From: an uncultured Alphaproteobacteria bacterium
Lineage (GTDB): Bacteria; Pseudomonadota; Alphaproteobacteria; CAAHEQ01; UBA3637
DNA: 64,000 bases
Direction of reading: 5' to 3'
NCBI GenBank assembly: GCA_944392555.1
Contig: CALXWZ010000005.1
Span: 1-64,000, forward strand
The position numbers and the translations under genes were made by a program. The notes beneath the pieces were generated by a model. It was not told the origin of the DNA. It saw only the letters and a program-made list of their open reading frames with translations, and did no database searches. This document shows positions 63,616-64,000 of this stretch, piece after piece. Position 1 is the first letter of the stretch. Every line of letters begins with the position of its first letter.

Positions 63616-64000
63616 TTAATCTTCCAGATTGCGATAGGGGTCGTCATAGCCAAGTGCTTGCATAAGTTTCGTTTCTAAGGCTTCCATCTCGTGAGCCTCT
63701 TCCAAAACAATATGATCATATCCTTGCAAGTGCAGTGTTCCGTGAATTAAAAGATGCGCCAAATGCGATTCAAAGGATTGCCCCAACGCTTCCGATTCCT
63801 TTAAAACCGTTTCATACGCCACAATAATATCTCCCGCCAACCACGGGATTTCGGATTCCGGTGGCGGGGGATTGCCCGCTTCAAAAGAGAGAACATTTGT
63901 GGGCATATCTTTTCCGCGATATTGTCTGTTGAGTTGCCATACAAACGCATCGTCCGCCAATACGAGCGAAATTTCTGCCGGCTCCTGCGATTGCCAAGCA
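63616..64000 (-). CDS. ybeY: Endoribonuclease YbeY (5' end outside window)
   Basis: The minus-strand frame stays open to the window edge (the visible part starts AWQSQEPAEISLVLADDAFV), so the N-terminus is cut off. The zinc-site motif HLLIHGTLHLQGYDHIVLEE carries the three YbeY histidines (H-x3-H-x5-H), and MPTNVLSFEAGNPPPPESEI upstream is typical. YbeY matures 16S rRNA 3' ends and takes part in ribosome quality control. Confidence 0.95.
   Translation of the reverse strand, partial: AWQSQEPAEISLVLADDAFVWQLNRQYRGKDMPTNVLSFEAGNPPPPESEIPWLAGDIIVAYETVLKESEALGQSFESHLAHLLIHGTLHLQGYDHIVLEEAHEMEALETKLMQALGYDDPYRNLED

Overview
The window looks like chromosomal DNA of an alphaproteobacterium with a low-to-moderate GC content (visibly AT-rich between genes). 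The evidence is gene content and order: bamD-recN-ligA, rpmF-plsX-fabH-ihfA-merR, ftsK-lolA, rplU-rpmA and ybeY-corC, together with an alphaproteobacterial-type class IIA HAD hydrolase and a DUF502 protein. A GTP-dependent PEP carboxykinase, a complete Na+-pumping oxaloacetate decarboxylase (oadG-oadA-oadB) and the ThyX thymidylate synthase suggest an anaerobic or fermentative, possibly host-associated, life style. This is inference; I cannot name a species.

Layout. Bases 1-3125 are accessory: a hairpin-rich 133-nt element, a DUF805 membrane protein, and a 1.7-kb segment bounded by ~83-bp inverted repeats that holds transposase debris, a structured leader RNA with a 59-aa repeat protein, a long perfect hairpin and an orphan gene. 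From 3.1 to 6.8 kb lie an orphan gene, a membrane-anchored flavodoxin and pckG. From 7 to 18.7 kb runs a housekeeping block (BamD, RecN, LigA, a YdbH-like envelope protein, L32, PlsX, FabH, IHF-alpha, a MerR-type regulator) that ends in a gene resembling a domesticated rve integrase. From 18.7 to 22 kb come a LemA-like protein, pyrophosphatase, a HAD hydrolase, a HIT protein and KdsB. On the minus strand from 26.1 to 22.3 kb are ftsK, lolA and an exported ankyrin-like protein.

From 26.6 to 34.6 kb is a cell-surface region: an outer-membrane beta-barrel, a PH-domain membrane protein, a Thr/Asn-repeat membrane protein, a 1015-aa autotransporter followed by an ~18-bp minisatellite, and two orphan membrane proteins. 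At 34.8-36.3 kb is a leucine attenuator (apparently a leaderless, Leu-rich leader peptide plus terminator) in front of a leuA that lacks the usual C-terminal regulatory domain. Then follow small orphans, rplU-rpmA, a 750-bp gene-free stretch with a 91-bp direct repeat, and a five-gene minus-strand operon (67-aa protein, rarA, rluC-type synthase, asmA-like, acylphosphatase). From 45.5 to 52 kb lie a Nudix enzyme, a 5'-nucleotidase-like HAD, an ankyrin-like protein, thyX, a secreted LOG-like protein, trpS and a lysozyme-like protein. From 52 to 55.6 kb is oadGAB, and from 55.9 kb to the end, on the minus strand, are a parvulin foldase, a cyclic-nucleotide-binding protein paired with an MFS-HEAT protein, ftsY, mtaB, corC and ybeY (cut by the window edge).

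The genes form mostly short operons. Many have clear sigma-70-type promoters with 17-bp spacing and T-tailed hairpin terminators. No tRNA, rRNA or CRISPR array was seen. The least explained items are the leader RNA plus 59-aa protein, the hairpin-rich element at the left edge, the integrase-derived gene, the exported LOG-like protein and the MFS-HEAT/cyclic-nucleotide pair.
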